DNA of 30,010 bases, from assembly GCA_002366835.1 (NCBI GenBank), contig DFBZ01000083.1, positions 1 to 30,010 of the forward strand, in the 5' to 3' direction. The position numbers and the translations under genes were made by a program. A model generated the notes under the pieces. It saw nothing but the letters and a program-made list of their open reading frames with translations, did not search any database and was not told where the DNA came from. The first letter of the stretch is position 1. Each line of letters starts with the position of its first letter. Source of the DNA: Gammaproteobacteria bacterium UBA3067. Its GTDB lineage: Bacteria; Pseudomonadota; Gammaproteobacteria; Pseudomonadales; UBA3067. Below, one piece after another: positions 7,888 to 15,984 of the stretch.

Positions 7888-10359
7888 TTATTCACTCAAT
7901 GCCCGATCAACCGCGATGGTCACGGGTGTTGTACCGACATTTATCGTGTTTTGGCGCTGCCCGCCGTATAGCTCACCGCCCTCTGTACCGGTAATTTCGA
8001 CCTTTACATCAGATGAAGCAGATATTGAGATGACGTTAGTAGTCAGATTAAGCTGACCGTGCACGCCCGCTTCCTTTGCTGCAACACGCTCTTCGGTACG
8101 TTTGCCAATATCGAAATAGGCATCATTTACAACCGGTAGAGTGAGGTATTCACTGTACTTGTTCATTGCAGAGTTCAGCCAATCAAACATGAGACTTGAT
8201 CCAAGAGCATATTCACGCAGATTACTGATGTGGAAATAGTGCGGCCAAGTACGGTATGTCAGCATATGACGCAGGGTAGTTTCTGCTTCAGCCTCAAGGA
8301 TCTCCTGGTACGATCGTGGCTCGCATATTGCGCCAGGAATAGTGCAGGGGTTTAATCCTTGGTTTACATGACGCTCGTAGTATATGTAGTTGTATTCGTC
8401 TGCAAGCTCCTCAGGCGTGGTGACATTGTAAAACATTGATGTTGGGTATCGAGGCAACAAGAGGATATTAAACCCTGGTACATAGGCTTCTTCACCTTGA
8501 TTGATGCGCGATGAATCTGAAGCAAGGTAACGTATACCTACTGTTTCAGCAGCCGCCATAAACTCGGTATTCATCCCTTCGGGGTAGGCGGTCCATACGC
8601 TGGGATCAGCTTCATTACCATTGGTATCATCCAGACCAGAGTGATTCCCTGTTACCAACACAGATAAATTTTCATCAAGCTCAGGAAGCCCAAGGTTTTT
8701 CCATACCGCTTGGTTCTCTGCTATCTCTGTGTAGGCTTGTTCGTAAGTTGTCCCCGCACTAGCGAACATATCCATATGAGTCAGCGTATGGTTGATGAAA
8801 CGAAATTCATCTTTATTAGCAACGACCGATTCAGTTAACGGCCCATTAGGATGCGAGATCACGAGCTGAGGCCGTTTTGATGCATCTGAGTGCTCCCGTG
8901 TGTAAATTACCCCAGTATTTCTGTTAGAGCCTTTAATGACGAAACCATAGTTTGGCGACGAGGCATCTAACCAGCTATTTACTATAGCGGTCACATCTAC
9001 AGAGGCGCGCCCACCAGACAGTGTAAAGTTAACGCATGAATCGTTGTCGTACACGCCACCCCTTTGAGACCAGGACACTCCAGACCGAGCTTTTCTCCAA
9101 GTGGTTTCTTTTTCGACCCATTTTTCGCTCGCCTTACAAATGCTGCCTTCTCGGGTATCGGTCTTACCACTTAAATTCAGAACCGTTCGACTAGATGGCG
9201 CTAAGCCAGCCTCAATAGGAAAATGCATAAGCATCCGCTTATCAGACCAAGACTCTTCAAAGTACCCATAGGTGTAACTGCCGAAATTGCGTCGTGAGGA
9301 CCGTTCTCTGATATAGGTATCTGCGTCAGCCGTCAGACTTGTCTCTTTAGCCAGTAATGCACCACCACCATTAAATACCATATCCAATTTGAAACTATCT
9401 AAGCTTGGGTGCGCACTGATTAAGCTCTGCTGAGAAGTAACCAGGTTTTCAATATCCTTTGGACCGCCTCGAAACCCTGGTTCGTCTATCGTTGTATTTG
9501 TAACAGGGTCCCATACGCCATCAGCCAAGAAAAGATCATCAACATGAGCCGTTAAGTGCACTTTCCGTGCGCCAAGAAATACGCCCTTCGTAGCAAAATT
9601 CAAAAATTCATATTTTAATACTTGCGAGTGAATGAGATACCACGCATTACTGATGCCTGAATACAAAACTTTTCGTCCGTCTTCATAAACCAGCTTGGAG
9701 ACCAATGCTTTTCCTGATGCTTGATCAATCAATAAAGGCTCTACTGTGGGGTTAGTTCCGCCAGGTGCGGGCGCAGCCACAACAGAGTAGTCAGTAACGG
9801 GAAGGGAATTGTCGGTATTAATGTATTCATAAATCTCTGTACCTTTGGCAGATGGCCCCCATATACCGTTGAAATTGCTTCCCCCTTCGATACTGCTGCC
9901 ATCCATTCCATAGTCGAGATCATAGGTGTTTTTGTAATATGCTCCTGAGGCGGGAAACCCAGATAAAACAGATTCTTGAATGGAAAAATCACGCTCATAC
10001 GCGTGCAGAGTTTGCCATTCTTCCAGAGTAAAACCTGAATTCAGATAATTTCCTTCACCGGTATAGTACAGCCCCGCCTCGGTTACAATCACTCCATTGT
10101 AGAAACCACGTTCTCCGTCAGACAATTGATCTGCCGTTAAATCTTCGCGACTAGAATCTAAAACATCATAGGGAACATGTAGTTCATCAAGTAAATCAGA
10201 AATATAATATAAACCCTGGTCTTCCTCTGCTGAGCCTCGAGATATAACCAGTACCTTTAGATCGACGAATGATGCCGCCAACACACTGCCTGCTTGTAAC
10301 GTAAAAGCAGATAAAATAGAACACATCAACATGTTTTTTAAAATTAAACGCTTAATCAT
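7888..10359 (-). CDS. Agd3/CE18-like exopolysaccharide deacetylase with an inserted DNRLRE-type domain
   Basis: The product, 823 residues from the ATG at 10359, is a secreted protein. That ATG has GGAGTG nine bases upstream. A GTG at 10371 would overlap the ribosome-binding site and add four residues, and the positions below count from that GTG. A signal peptide ends near SVLA|AS (32). Residues 35-265 form an N-terminal beta-rich/flavodoxin-like region. A deacetylase domain starts at VHLTAHVDDLFL (271-282, with Asp278/Asp279) and resumes at FRFINHTLTHMDM (523-535, His528 and His532). Between them, residues about 346-506 form a DNRLRE/CBM96-like beta-sandwich (ADTYIRER, WVEKETTWRKA, VTAIVNSWL, GFVIKG). 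The Asp and His-x3-His pattern and layout recall fungal Agd3 (CE18), which de-N-acetylates galactosaminogalactan. It lies upstream of Pel-type genes, so the inferred substrate is the Pel-like polymer. Assignment to CE18 is from motif recognition only. Confidence 0.6.
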   Translation of the reverse strand: MIKRLILKNMLMCSILSAFTLQAGSVLAASFVDLKVLVISRGSAEEDQGLYYISDLLDELHVPYDVLDSSREDLTADQLSDGERGFYNGVIVTEAGLYYTGEGNYLNSGFTLEEWQTLHAYERDFSIQESVLSGFPASGAYYKNTYDLDYGMDGSSIEGGSNFNGIWGPSAKGTEIYEYINTDNSLPVTDYSVVAAPAPGGTNPTVEPLLIDQASGKALVSKLVYEDGRKVLYSGISNAWYLIHSQVLKYEFLNFATKGVFLGARKVHLTAHVDDLFLADGVWDPVTNTTIDEPGFRGGPKDIENLVTSQQSLISAHPSLDSFKLDMVFNGGGALLAKETSLTADADTYIRERSSRRNFGSYTYGYFEESWSDKRMLMHFPIEAGLAPSSRTVLNLSGKTDTREGSICKASEKWVEKETTWRKARSGVSWSQRGGVYDNDSCVNFTLSGGRASVDVTAIVNSWLDASSPNYGFVIKGSNRNTGVIYTREHSDASKRPQLVISHPNGPLTESVVANKDEFRFINHTLTHMDMFASAGTTYEQAYTEIAENQAVWKNLGLPELDENLSVLVTGNHSGLDDTNGNEADPSVWTAYPEGMNTEFMAAAETVGIRYLASDSSRINQGEEAYVPGFNILLLPRYPTSMFYNVTTPEELADEYNYIYYERHVNQGLNPCTIPGAICEPRSYQEILEAEAETTLRHMLTYRTWPHYFHISNLREYALGSSLMFDWLNSAMNKYSEYLTLPVVNDAYFDIGKRTEERVAAKEAGVHGQLNLTTNVISISASSDVKVEITGTEGGELYGGQRQNTINVGTTPVTIAVDRALSE

Positions 10360-10371
10360 TGATAAATTCAC

Positions 10372-10777
10372 TCCGAATTTTAATTTTTATAGTCACTAGT
10401 CAAAACTTATCGCCATCACACCATTGTTTTAACTAATGCAAACTGCGTCACTTTTTCAGAATTGCACTTATAACAAAATTGAATATTGTTATCTGTAGAC
10501 GGGCATTATGTCGAATAAAAAAGTAGACGAGTGTAATTTTTTGTTACGCAACGGAAGCCTTACTGAAAAACAGGTGAAACAAAAAACAGAATACTTTCAA
10601 TAATAAAAGATAAATTTATTGGGTAATCAAATATCTAAATGACATCCCTCATGTTATTTACGATGCTAAAAAAATATAGAAAATTCCGAACCGGTGGGCT
10701 TCGATACTTTCGAACTTTACGTCATAAATGACTATTTAATTAGTCCGCTTTTTCGATATAGTAACAATCATCGCAAT
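10372..10777. other. Intergenic region upstream of the CE18-like gene
   Basis: This AT-rich stretch has no convincing gene. It must hold the promoter of the minus-strand CE18-like gene. It contains the dyad at 10470-10492 and a weaker dyad GACTA-TTTAAT-TAGTC at 10728-10743. I could not pick a reliable -35/-10 pair. Confidence 0.6.
10470..10492. promoter_or_regulatory. Candidate operator dyad upstream of the CE18-like gene
   Basis: ATAACAAAAT and ATATTGTTAT flank a 3-base centre and pair at 9 of 10 positions. It lies about 110 bp upstream of the CE18-like start, a plausible place for a regulator. No binding protein can be named. Confidence 0.35.
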
Positions 10778-11030
10778 AATATATACGGCGACCCATTGAA
10801 AACCGTATATGCTTTTTATTTGAGGCAATTGAAGAAAGAAATATAAGAGCAGAAACCCCAGAACTGGGCGACCCAATTTTTTGCGTAAAAGAATTACGCA
10901 ATATTTCAAAAGGTAGAATTTGCCAGTGGCGGATATGAACCCGCAAGACAAAGCGAATGCGGCTTTTAGAGTGCTTCATATGGGTGAAGAAAAAGGCTAT
11001 ACCAATTACCCAGCCCTGTCGCCCAGTTAA
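10778..11030 (+). pseudogene. Probable coding debris: two short overlapping frames
   Basis: A plus-strand frame open from 10780 to about 10937 has no ATG, GTG or TTG start. It has protein-like composition (…FEAIEERNIRAETPELGDP…) and ends at a TGA within ATGA, overlapping the ATG (10935) of a 31-codon frame that ends at 11030, four bases into the yaiI 3' end. The second frame encodes a hydrophilic peptide with NAAFRVLHMGEEKGYTNYP. Together they look like the tail of a decayed gene or a tiny gene; I recognise neither. Minus-strand open frames over the same bases are hydrophobic shadows. Confidence 0.3.
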
Positions 11031-11473
11031 CTCTTCTTACTCAGCAACCTGTCCAGTGCATTGGCAAAAACCCGCCTATCCTTTTTCGATAGAGGAGGCG
11101 GGCCGCCAGTCACTTGCCCACTGCTGCGCATTTCTTCCATAAAATTACGCATGGTTAAACGTGATTTTATATTGTCCGTCGTCAGCTCTTCGCCTCGATG
11201 GCTAATCACCTGCCCCCCTTTCTCAATCACTTCGGCAGCCAGTGGGATGTCAGCAGTAATGACCAAGTCACCTTGCCCCATATTTTGAACAATATAGTTA
11301 TCTGCTACATCAAAGCCAGCAGCAACCTGCACCGAGCGAATATAAGCAGAAGGGGGCGCACGCAGCGCCTGGTTTGCAACTAAAATTACTGGTGTCTGTG
11401 CTCGCTCAGCGGCACGAAATAAGATGTCTTTCACCACAGCGGGGCAGGCGTCAGCATCAACCCAAATATGCAT
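11027..11473 (-). CDS. yaiI: UPF0178/DUF188 family protein YaiI
   Basis: The 148-residue product is full length and very close to E. coli YaiI. It begins MHIWVDADACPAVVKDI and carries FDVADNYIV (about 74-82), GDLVITADIPLAAEVIEKGG (68-90 region), LTMRNFMEEMRSSG and a TGGPPPLSKKDRR tail. The Asp-rich N-terminus and ITADIPLA motif resemble a PIN/NYN-like nuclease fold; the biochemical role is not established. It is divergently arranged with the DEAD-box gene, sharing about 145 bp of upstream DNA, and its 3' end meets the coding debris at 11030. Confidence 0.95.
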   Translation of the reverse strand: MHIWVDADACPAVVKDILFRAAERAQTPVILVANQALRAPPSAYIRSVQVAAGFDVADNYIVQNMGQGDLVITADIPLAAEVIEKGGQVISHRGEELTTDNIKSRLTMRNFMEEMRSSGQVTGGPPPLSKKDRRVFANALDRLLSKKS

Positions 11474-11529
11474 AGCAGTGATCTCGCGGGAATATAAAAA
11501 TGAAAAAATGGCTCAGTTGCATAAAGAAA

Positions 11530-11558
11530 CAGACAGTACCGGCCCCACACTGTATAAT
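11530..11558 (+). promoter_or_regulatory. deaD: Candidate sigma-70 promoter for the DEAD-box helicase gene
   Basis: A perfect -10 box TATAAT (11553-11558) lies 17 bp after a weak -35 CAGACA (11530-11535). It is 60 bp upstream of the chosen start, giving a leader of about 55 bases. Confidence 0.5.
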
Positions 11559-11618
11559 TCCGCCCCTTTTCCTGGCATTCTGAATCCCTCATCCTTGCCA
11601 CACCACAGGATACAAAAC

Positions 11619-13430
11619 ATGACCGACCTTCCACTAAGCTTTCAGCAATTGGGGCTAAACGATAATCTGCTTAAAGCACTTAAGCAAGTGGGTTACGAAA
11701 CACCCTCGCCGATTCAGGCAGAAAGCATCCCCCTGCTATTGGAAGGCCGGGATATTCTAGGGCAAGCACAAACGGGAACAGGAAAAACAGCCGCCTTCGC
11801 ATTGCCTATATTGCAACAGGTCAACCTGCGGCAAAAATCACCACAAGTTTTAGTGCTTGCACCCACCCGTGAACTCGCTATTCAAGTGGCAGAGGCCTTT
11901 CAAACCTACGCCCGCTTTATGAGTGGTTTCTCCATTTTACCCATATATGGCGGCCAAGGTTATGACAGCCAGATTCGCGCACTAAAACGCGGGGTTCAGG
12001 TCATTGTGGGCACGCCAGGGCGTGTAATGGATCACATGCGCAAAGGGACGCTCAAACTCGACAAACTAACCCACCTTGTGCTGGATGAAGCCGATGAAAT
12101 GCTACGCATGGGCTTTATTGATGATGTGGAATGGGTGCTTTCCCAAACACCCGAAGATCGTCAGATCGCTTTATTCTCTGCCACCATGCCAAGGCAGATT
12201 GCTAAAGTCGCCAACACTTACCTGAACAACCCGGCGCAGGTAAAAATCAAGGTTTCCACTACCACTGCAGAAACCATTCGCCAGCGCTACTGGACAGTAG
12301 CCGGCTTACAAAAACTCGATGCCATTACCCGCATTCTTGAAGCCGAACCCTTTGATGCCATGATTATTTTTGTGCGCACCAAAACAGCAACCGTAGAACT
12401 GGCCGATAAACTCGGCGCACGAGGTTATAGCGCGGCAGCACTCAACGGCGATATTTCGCAAAACATTCGCGAACGTACCGTCGAAAAATTAAAAAATGGC
12501 AAAATCGACATTCTTGTTGCCACCGATGTTGCTGCTCGTGGTTTGGATGTTGAACGTATCAGCCACGTCCTTAACTATGACATCCCCTACGACACTGAAG
12601 CCTACGTTCACCGCATCGGCCGAACCGGGCGTGCAGGCCGAACTGGCGACGCGATTCTCTTTGTTGCACGAAGAGAAATGCGCATGCTTCGATCCATAGA
12701 GAAAGCCACTGGCAAGCCCATTGAGCCCATGGCTCTGCCATCCACCGCAGATATTAACGATAAGCGGGTTCAGCGCTTCAAACAGAACATCACCGATACC
12801 ATCGAAGCCCAAGGCCTCGACTTTTTTAAACAGCTCGTCGCTGACTACCAAATGGAAACTGCTGCAGACCCTGTTGATGTTGCCGCTGCACTGGCGAAAA
12901 TCTGCCAAGGTGATCAGCCACTACTATTGAAAGACCGTCCTGCTAAAAAAGAAAGGCCTGAGCGCTCAGACCGGTCAGAACGCCCAGACCGCAATAGAAA
13001 AAGAGAAGATGGAGATTCTCGTCGTCGCAAACCCAATCGAAACAATGACGATATGCAAACCTTCCGCATTGATGTCGGCCACGATGATGGCGTATCACCG
13101 GGCAACATTGTTGGTGCCATTGCCAACGAAGGGGATATGGAAAGCAGGCACATCGGCGAAATAAAAATATACGACGATTACAGCACCGTGGCCTTACCGG
13201 CAGGCATGCCCAAAGCCACGCAAGAGACTCTCAAAAAAGCCTGGGTATGCCAGAAGCAACTGAACCTCTCCTTGATGGAAGGGGACGGCTTTCGCTCAAA
13301 ACCACGTAAATCCAAACCAAGCTCAAAATCTGGGTCAAAAAAACCAGCAAAAAGTAGAGAAGGAAAACCGCAAACAGCCAAGCGAAAGCCAGGCACTCTG
13401 TCCAAGAAAAAGCCCGACAGCGTAGAATAA
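11619..13430 (+). CDS. deaD: DEAD-box ATP-dependent RNA helicase, DeaD/CsdA type
   Basis: The 603-residue product unwinds RNA in ribosome assembly, cold adaptation and mRNA decay. From the ATG at 11619 (AGGA eight bases upstream) the motifs are Q-motif FQQLGL (8-13), AQTGTGKT (50-57), PTREL (82-86), DEAD (156-159), SAT (187-189), ATDVAARGLD (301-310) and HRIGRTGR (331-338). A charged linker with RPERSDRSERPDR repeats (about 446-475) leads to a DbpA-like RNA-binding domain (about 479-552, FRIDVG…GNIVGAI) and a Lys/Ser-rich tail. The frame is open further upstream, but those residues (for example TGQASASTQ) overlap the divergent yaiI gene and do not belong to the family. Length matches DeaD proteins. 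Confidence 0.95.
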   Translation: MTDLPLSFQQLGLNDNLLKALKQVGYETPSPIQAESIPLLLEGRDILGQAQTGTGKTAAFALPILQQVNLRQKSPQVLVLAPTRELAIQVAEAFQTYARFMSGFSILPIYGGQGYDSQIRALKRGVQVIVGTPGRVMDHMRKGTLKLDKLTHLVLDEADEMLRMGFIDDVEWVLSQTPEDRQIALFSATMPRQIAKVANTYLNNPAQVKIKVSTTTAETIRQRYWTVAGLQKLDAITRILEAEPFDAMIIFVRTKTATVELADKLGARGYSAAALNGDISQNIRERTVEKLKNGKIDILVATDVAARGLDVERISHVLNYDIPYDTEAYVHRIGRTGRAGRTGDAILFVARREMRMLRSIEKATGKPIEPMALPSTADINDKRVQRFKQNITDTIEAQGLDFFKQLVADYQMETAADPVDVAAALAKICQGDQPLLLKDRPAKKERPERSDRSERPDRNRKREDGDSRRRKPNRNNDDMQTFRIDVGHDDGVSPGNIVGAIANEGDMESRHIGEIKIYDDYSTVALPAGMPKATQETLKKAWVCQKQLNLSLMEGDGFRSKPRKSKPSSKSGSKKPAKSREGKPQTAKRKPGTLSKKKPDSVE

Positions 13431-13440
13431 AAGTTAGCGA

Positions 13441-14046
13441 ATGAGTACAGACAAAGAAGGCCGGCACCAGGCCAGCATGGCCAAACAAAAGCAGAAGGTC
13501 GATGCCAATATAAAAAAAGCCCAGTGCGAAAAAGGCATTGTGCTTTTACTAACAGGCGACGGCAAAGGTAAGTCCAGTTCTGCATTTGGCATGGTCATGC
13601 GCAGCTTGGGTTACGGTCACAAGGTCGGCATTATTCAATTTATAAAAGGTGAGCAGCTCTCGGGGGAAGAAGTCTTTATTCGCGACTTTCACCCCGAAAT
13701 ACCTTTTTTTCAAATGGGAACAGGTTTTACCTGGGACACTCAAGATCGCAGCAGCGACATCGCAGCAGCCAAAACCACATGGCAGCAGGCTGAAAAACTT
13801 CTAAAAGACCCCGATATTCAACTTCTGATTCTTGATGAGCTGACCTACATGGTCGCTTATGATTATCTGGATGAAGAACAGATTTTAAAGGCGATATCGG
13901 AAAGGCCTGCCGAACAAAGCGTGGTGATCACCGGCCGAGGAGGAGGTAAAAAACTTCGTGACCTCGCTGACACCGTATCGGAAGTAAAAGACATCAAGCA
14001 TGCTTTTCGTGCTGGCATTCAAGCGCGGCAGGGTGTTGATCTATAA
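13441..14046 (+). CDS. cobO: Cob(I)yrinic acid a,c-diamide adenosyltransferase (CobO/BtuR)
   Basis: The 201-residue product transfers the adenosyl group of ATP to cob(I)alamin or corrinoid precursors to make coenzyme B12 forms. It aligns with E. coli BtuR nearly end to end: P-loop LTGDGKGKSSSAFG (about 38-51), IIQFIKG, GTGFTWDTQ, LLILDELTYMVAYDYL and VVITGRGGG. Start M1 matches the BtuR N-terminal length; an internal Met at 13 is possible. It follows the helicase gene by 10 bp, so the two may be cotranscribed, though no functional link is evident. No other cobalamin gene is in the window, so it may serve salvage. Confidence 0.95.
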   Translation: MSTDKEGRHQASMAKQKQKVDANIKKAQCEKGIVLLLTGDGKGKSSSAFGMVMRSLGYGHKVGIIQFIKGEQLSGEEVFIRDFHPEIPFFQMGTGFTWDTQDRSSDIAAAKTTWQQAEKLLKDPDIQLLILDELTYMVAYDYLDEEQILKAISERPAEQSVVITGRGGGKKLRDLADTVSEVKDIKHAFRAGIQARQGVDL

Positions 14047-14186
14047 CTATTGACCCGAAATGCACGCAATCGCCAAGACATCATCAACATTGGGCAGAAT
14101 TTAGTCTGCAATAAAAAAGCCCACTTTCCCATTATATTTCCACTAAAACTCATAACGGCAAAGCAGTTTTATGGAGCCCCTTGCTT

Positions 14187-15122
14187 ATGAAAAATAATAA
14201 AATCAAGGTGGGAATTAGCGGCTGCTTGCTAGGGGAAAATGTTCGTTATGATGGCGGTCATAGATACAATAGCCATATTGTCGAAGCCCTTCAGAAACAC
14301 TGCCATTTCAGCAACTTTTGCCCCGAAACCAATATCGGCCTCGGCACTCCCCGTGCGCCCCTTCAATTACATTGGCAAAACAATTCCCTGCAGTGCCTTG
14401 GAGTGGAAAACCCCTCGATCAATGTCACCCAGCAACTAAAAGATTGTGCCAATCATCAGCAACACCTACATCAACAACTATCTGCGTATATTTTCAAAAA
14501 GAACTCCCCTAGCTGCGGCCCACAAGGAGTTAAAGCCATCAGGGATGGCCAAGTAGAATTCACCGGCACCGGTATTTTTGCACAACAACTGCAAGAAAAC
14601 TTTCCCCACTTACCGGTAGCGGATGAAGGCATGTTAAGCCAAGCCGAAGCGTTGCAGAACTTTATGCAGCGAGTGGTAGTTTATCAGCGTTGGCAGTCTT
14701 TAAAAGGCAGCGACTTGAATAAAACTCGGCTGGAGCACTTCCATCAAAGGCATTACCTACTTATTAAGAGTCATGATGAAATGGCTTGCCAAACTCTTGA
14801 ACATCTCTTGTCAAATGCCGTAAACAGGTCTATTAAAGACTTGGCTGAGCACTATATAAACGCGCTTATGGAGAGTTTAAGGAAAACAGCCAGCCGCGAG
14901 AATCATTTTAAGGTTTTGGGCTCGTTAGCAGATCGCATCCGTACCCATCTAAACCAAACTCAATTTCATCGTATAGAAAAGAGCCTTGCACAGTTCCGCA
15001 TAGGAACATGCTCACAACAAACGCTGCTGGGCTTATTCAAACCTTATATGGATAAAGAGTCAGATATTAGGTATGCCCAATCTTACTATTTAGCGCCCCA
15101 TGCCTTGGAATTACTCGACTAG
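14187..15122 (+). CDS. DUF523-DUF1722 protein (TudS-like Fe-S domain plus YbgA-like domain)
   Basis: The 311-residue product joins two families. DUF523 (about 6-150) has GISGCLLGENVRYDGGH with Cys13, NFCPE with Cys45 and NSPSCGPQG with Cys110. These three cysteines match those that hold a [4Fe-4S] cluster in TudS-type thiouracil desulfidases. DUF1722 (about 190-305, LEHFHQRHYLLIKSHD, YLAPHALELL) is the YbgA family of unknown function. I prefer ATG 14187, which has GGAG ten bases upstream, over TTG 14181, which lies only four bases from it. It is followed closely by a short-chain dehydrogenase gene. Desulfidase activity is inferred from cysteine spacing; the substrate is unknown. Confidence 0.88.
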   Translation: MKNNKIKVGISGCLLGENVRYDGGHRYNSHIVEALQKHCHFSNFCPETNIGLGTPRAPLQLHWQNNSLQCLGVENPSINVTQQLKDCANHQQHLHQQLSAYIFKKNSPSCGPQGVKAIRDGQVEFTGTGIFAQQLQENFPHLPVADEGMLSQAEALQNFMQRVVVYQRWQSLKGSDLNKTRLEHFHQRHYLLIKSHDEMACQTLEHLLSNAVNRSIKDLAEHYINALMESLRKTASRENHFKVLGSLADRIRTHLNQTQFHRIEKSLAQFRIGTCSQQTLLGLFKPYMDKESDIRYAQSYYLAPHALELLD

Positions 15123-15200
15123 CTTGCATCCTGCCTCCCCTCTTTGATATACCTATCAACCCTATACCTACCACCCCCGTCAAAACAAAAAGTCTCTATT

Positions 15201-15962
15201 ATGAAATTAGTTGGTAAATCGGTTCTTATCACCGGTGCCTCTTCCGGTGTTGGAGAAGAGTTAGCACGGCAACTGGCAAAAAAACAATGCAAGCTCGCAT
15301 TGCTGGCGCGCAGCAAAGATAAGCTTCAAGCCTTACAAAAAGAGCTGCAGGCCAAAGGGGCCCAAGTTGAAGTTTACGCCGTCGATGTCTGCGAGCGAGA
15401 AGCCTTGGAGCAAGCCATTTATTCCGCACATAAAAAACTCGACGGTCTGGATGTTGTTTTTGCCAACGCAGGGGTTGGCATATTAAAACCCGCCCACAAA
15501 CTTAAACCTCATCAGATTGAAAGAATGATTGAGGTGAATTATGTAGGGGCAATTAATACCTTGTTGATCGCACTACCGCTCCTACTGGAAAAAGGGCAAG
15601 GGCAACTGGTGGGCATTTCCAGCATCGCCTCGCTTCGCGGCTTACCCGGCGGCGCAATTTACTCCTCCACCAAAGCGGGTTTAAACGCTTTTCTTGAAAC
15701 ACTCAGGGTGGAATATCGACGCAAGAACATCGAAGTAACCACCGTATGCCCTGGATTTATTCGTACCCCCATGACAGCAGATATAGAAGACTCCATCCCA
15801 TTTATGCTGGATGTCGACAAGGCTGTCACTATTATTATTCAGGGAGTGGAATTTGGAAAAGCGGTGGTGGGTGTGCCCGGCTGGTTATACAACCTAACAA
15901 ACTTAATGCGCTTTTTGCCCAGCGAACTGTATACCGGTATCGCCAGCCTGTTTAGCAAGTAA
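15201..15962 (+). CDS. Short-chain dehydrogenase/reductase (classical SDR)
   Basis: The 253-residue product is a classical NAD(P)-dependent SDR: TGASSGVG cofactor motif (11-18), NAG (89-91), structural Asn113, catalytic Ser in GISSIAS (138-144), Tyr154 and Lys158 in YSSTK, then PGFIRTPM. A C-terminal hydrophobic stretch may associate with membranes. The substrate cannot be deduced. ATG 15201 gives the family-typical N-terminus (MKLVGKSVLITG), although its ribosome-binding site is poor. A TTG at 15144 would add 19 unrelated residues. It starts 78 bp after the DUF523-DUF1722 gene and converges on the PPK2 gene with a 22-bp gap. Confidence 0.92.
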   Translation: MKLVGKSVLITGASSGVGEELARQLAKKQCKLALLARSKDKLQALQKELQAKGAQVEVYAVDVCEREALEQAIYSAHKKLDGLDVVFANAGVGILKPAHKLKPHQIERMIEVNYVGAINTLLIALPLLLEKGQGQLVGISSIASLRGLPGGAIYSSTKAGLNAFLETLRVEYRRKNIEVTTVCPGFIRTPMTADIEDSIPFMLDVDKAVTIIIQGVEFGKAVVGVPGWLYNLTNLMRFLPSELYTGIASLFSK

Positions 15963-15984
15963 GCGCTGCGAGAAGCCCGCGACG

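Noticed and set aside
10919..10955. tRNA-like GCGGGTTCATATCCGCC on the minus strand
   Set aside because: The T-stem does not pair properly and no acceptor or anticodon arms can be built around it.
10736..10979. Two overlapping minus-strand frames of 71 and 79 codons
   Set aside because: They have hydrophobic or Ser/Arg-rich composition, no ribosome-binding site and no recognisable motif. The plus-strand reading looks more protein-like.
11424..11618. Upstream extension of the DEAD-box helicase by 65 residues
   Set aside because: It overlaps the divergent yaiI gene, contains the candidate promoter TATAAT at 11553, and is unlike the family N-terminus. ATG 11619 has a good ribosome-binding site.
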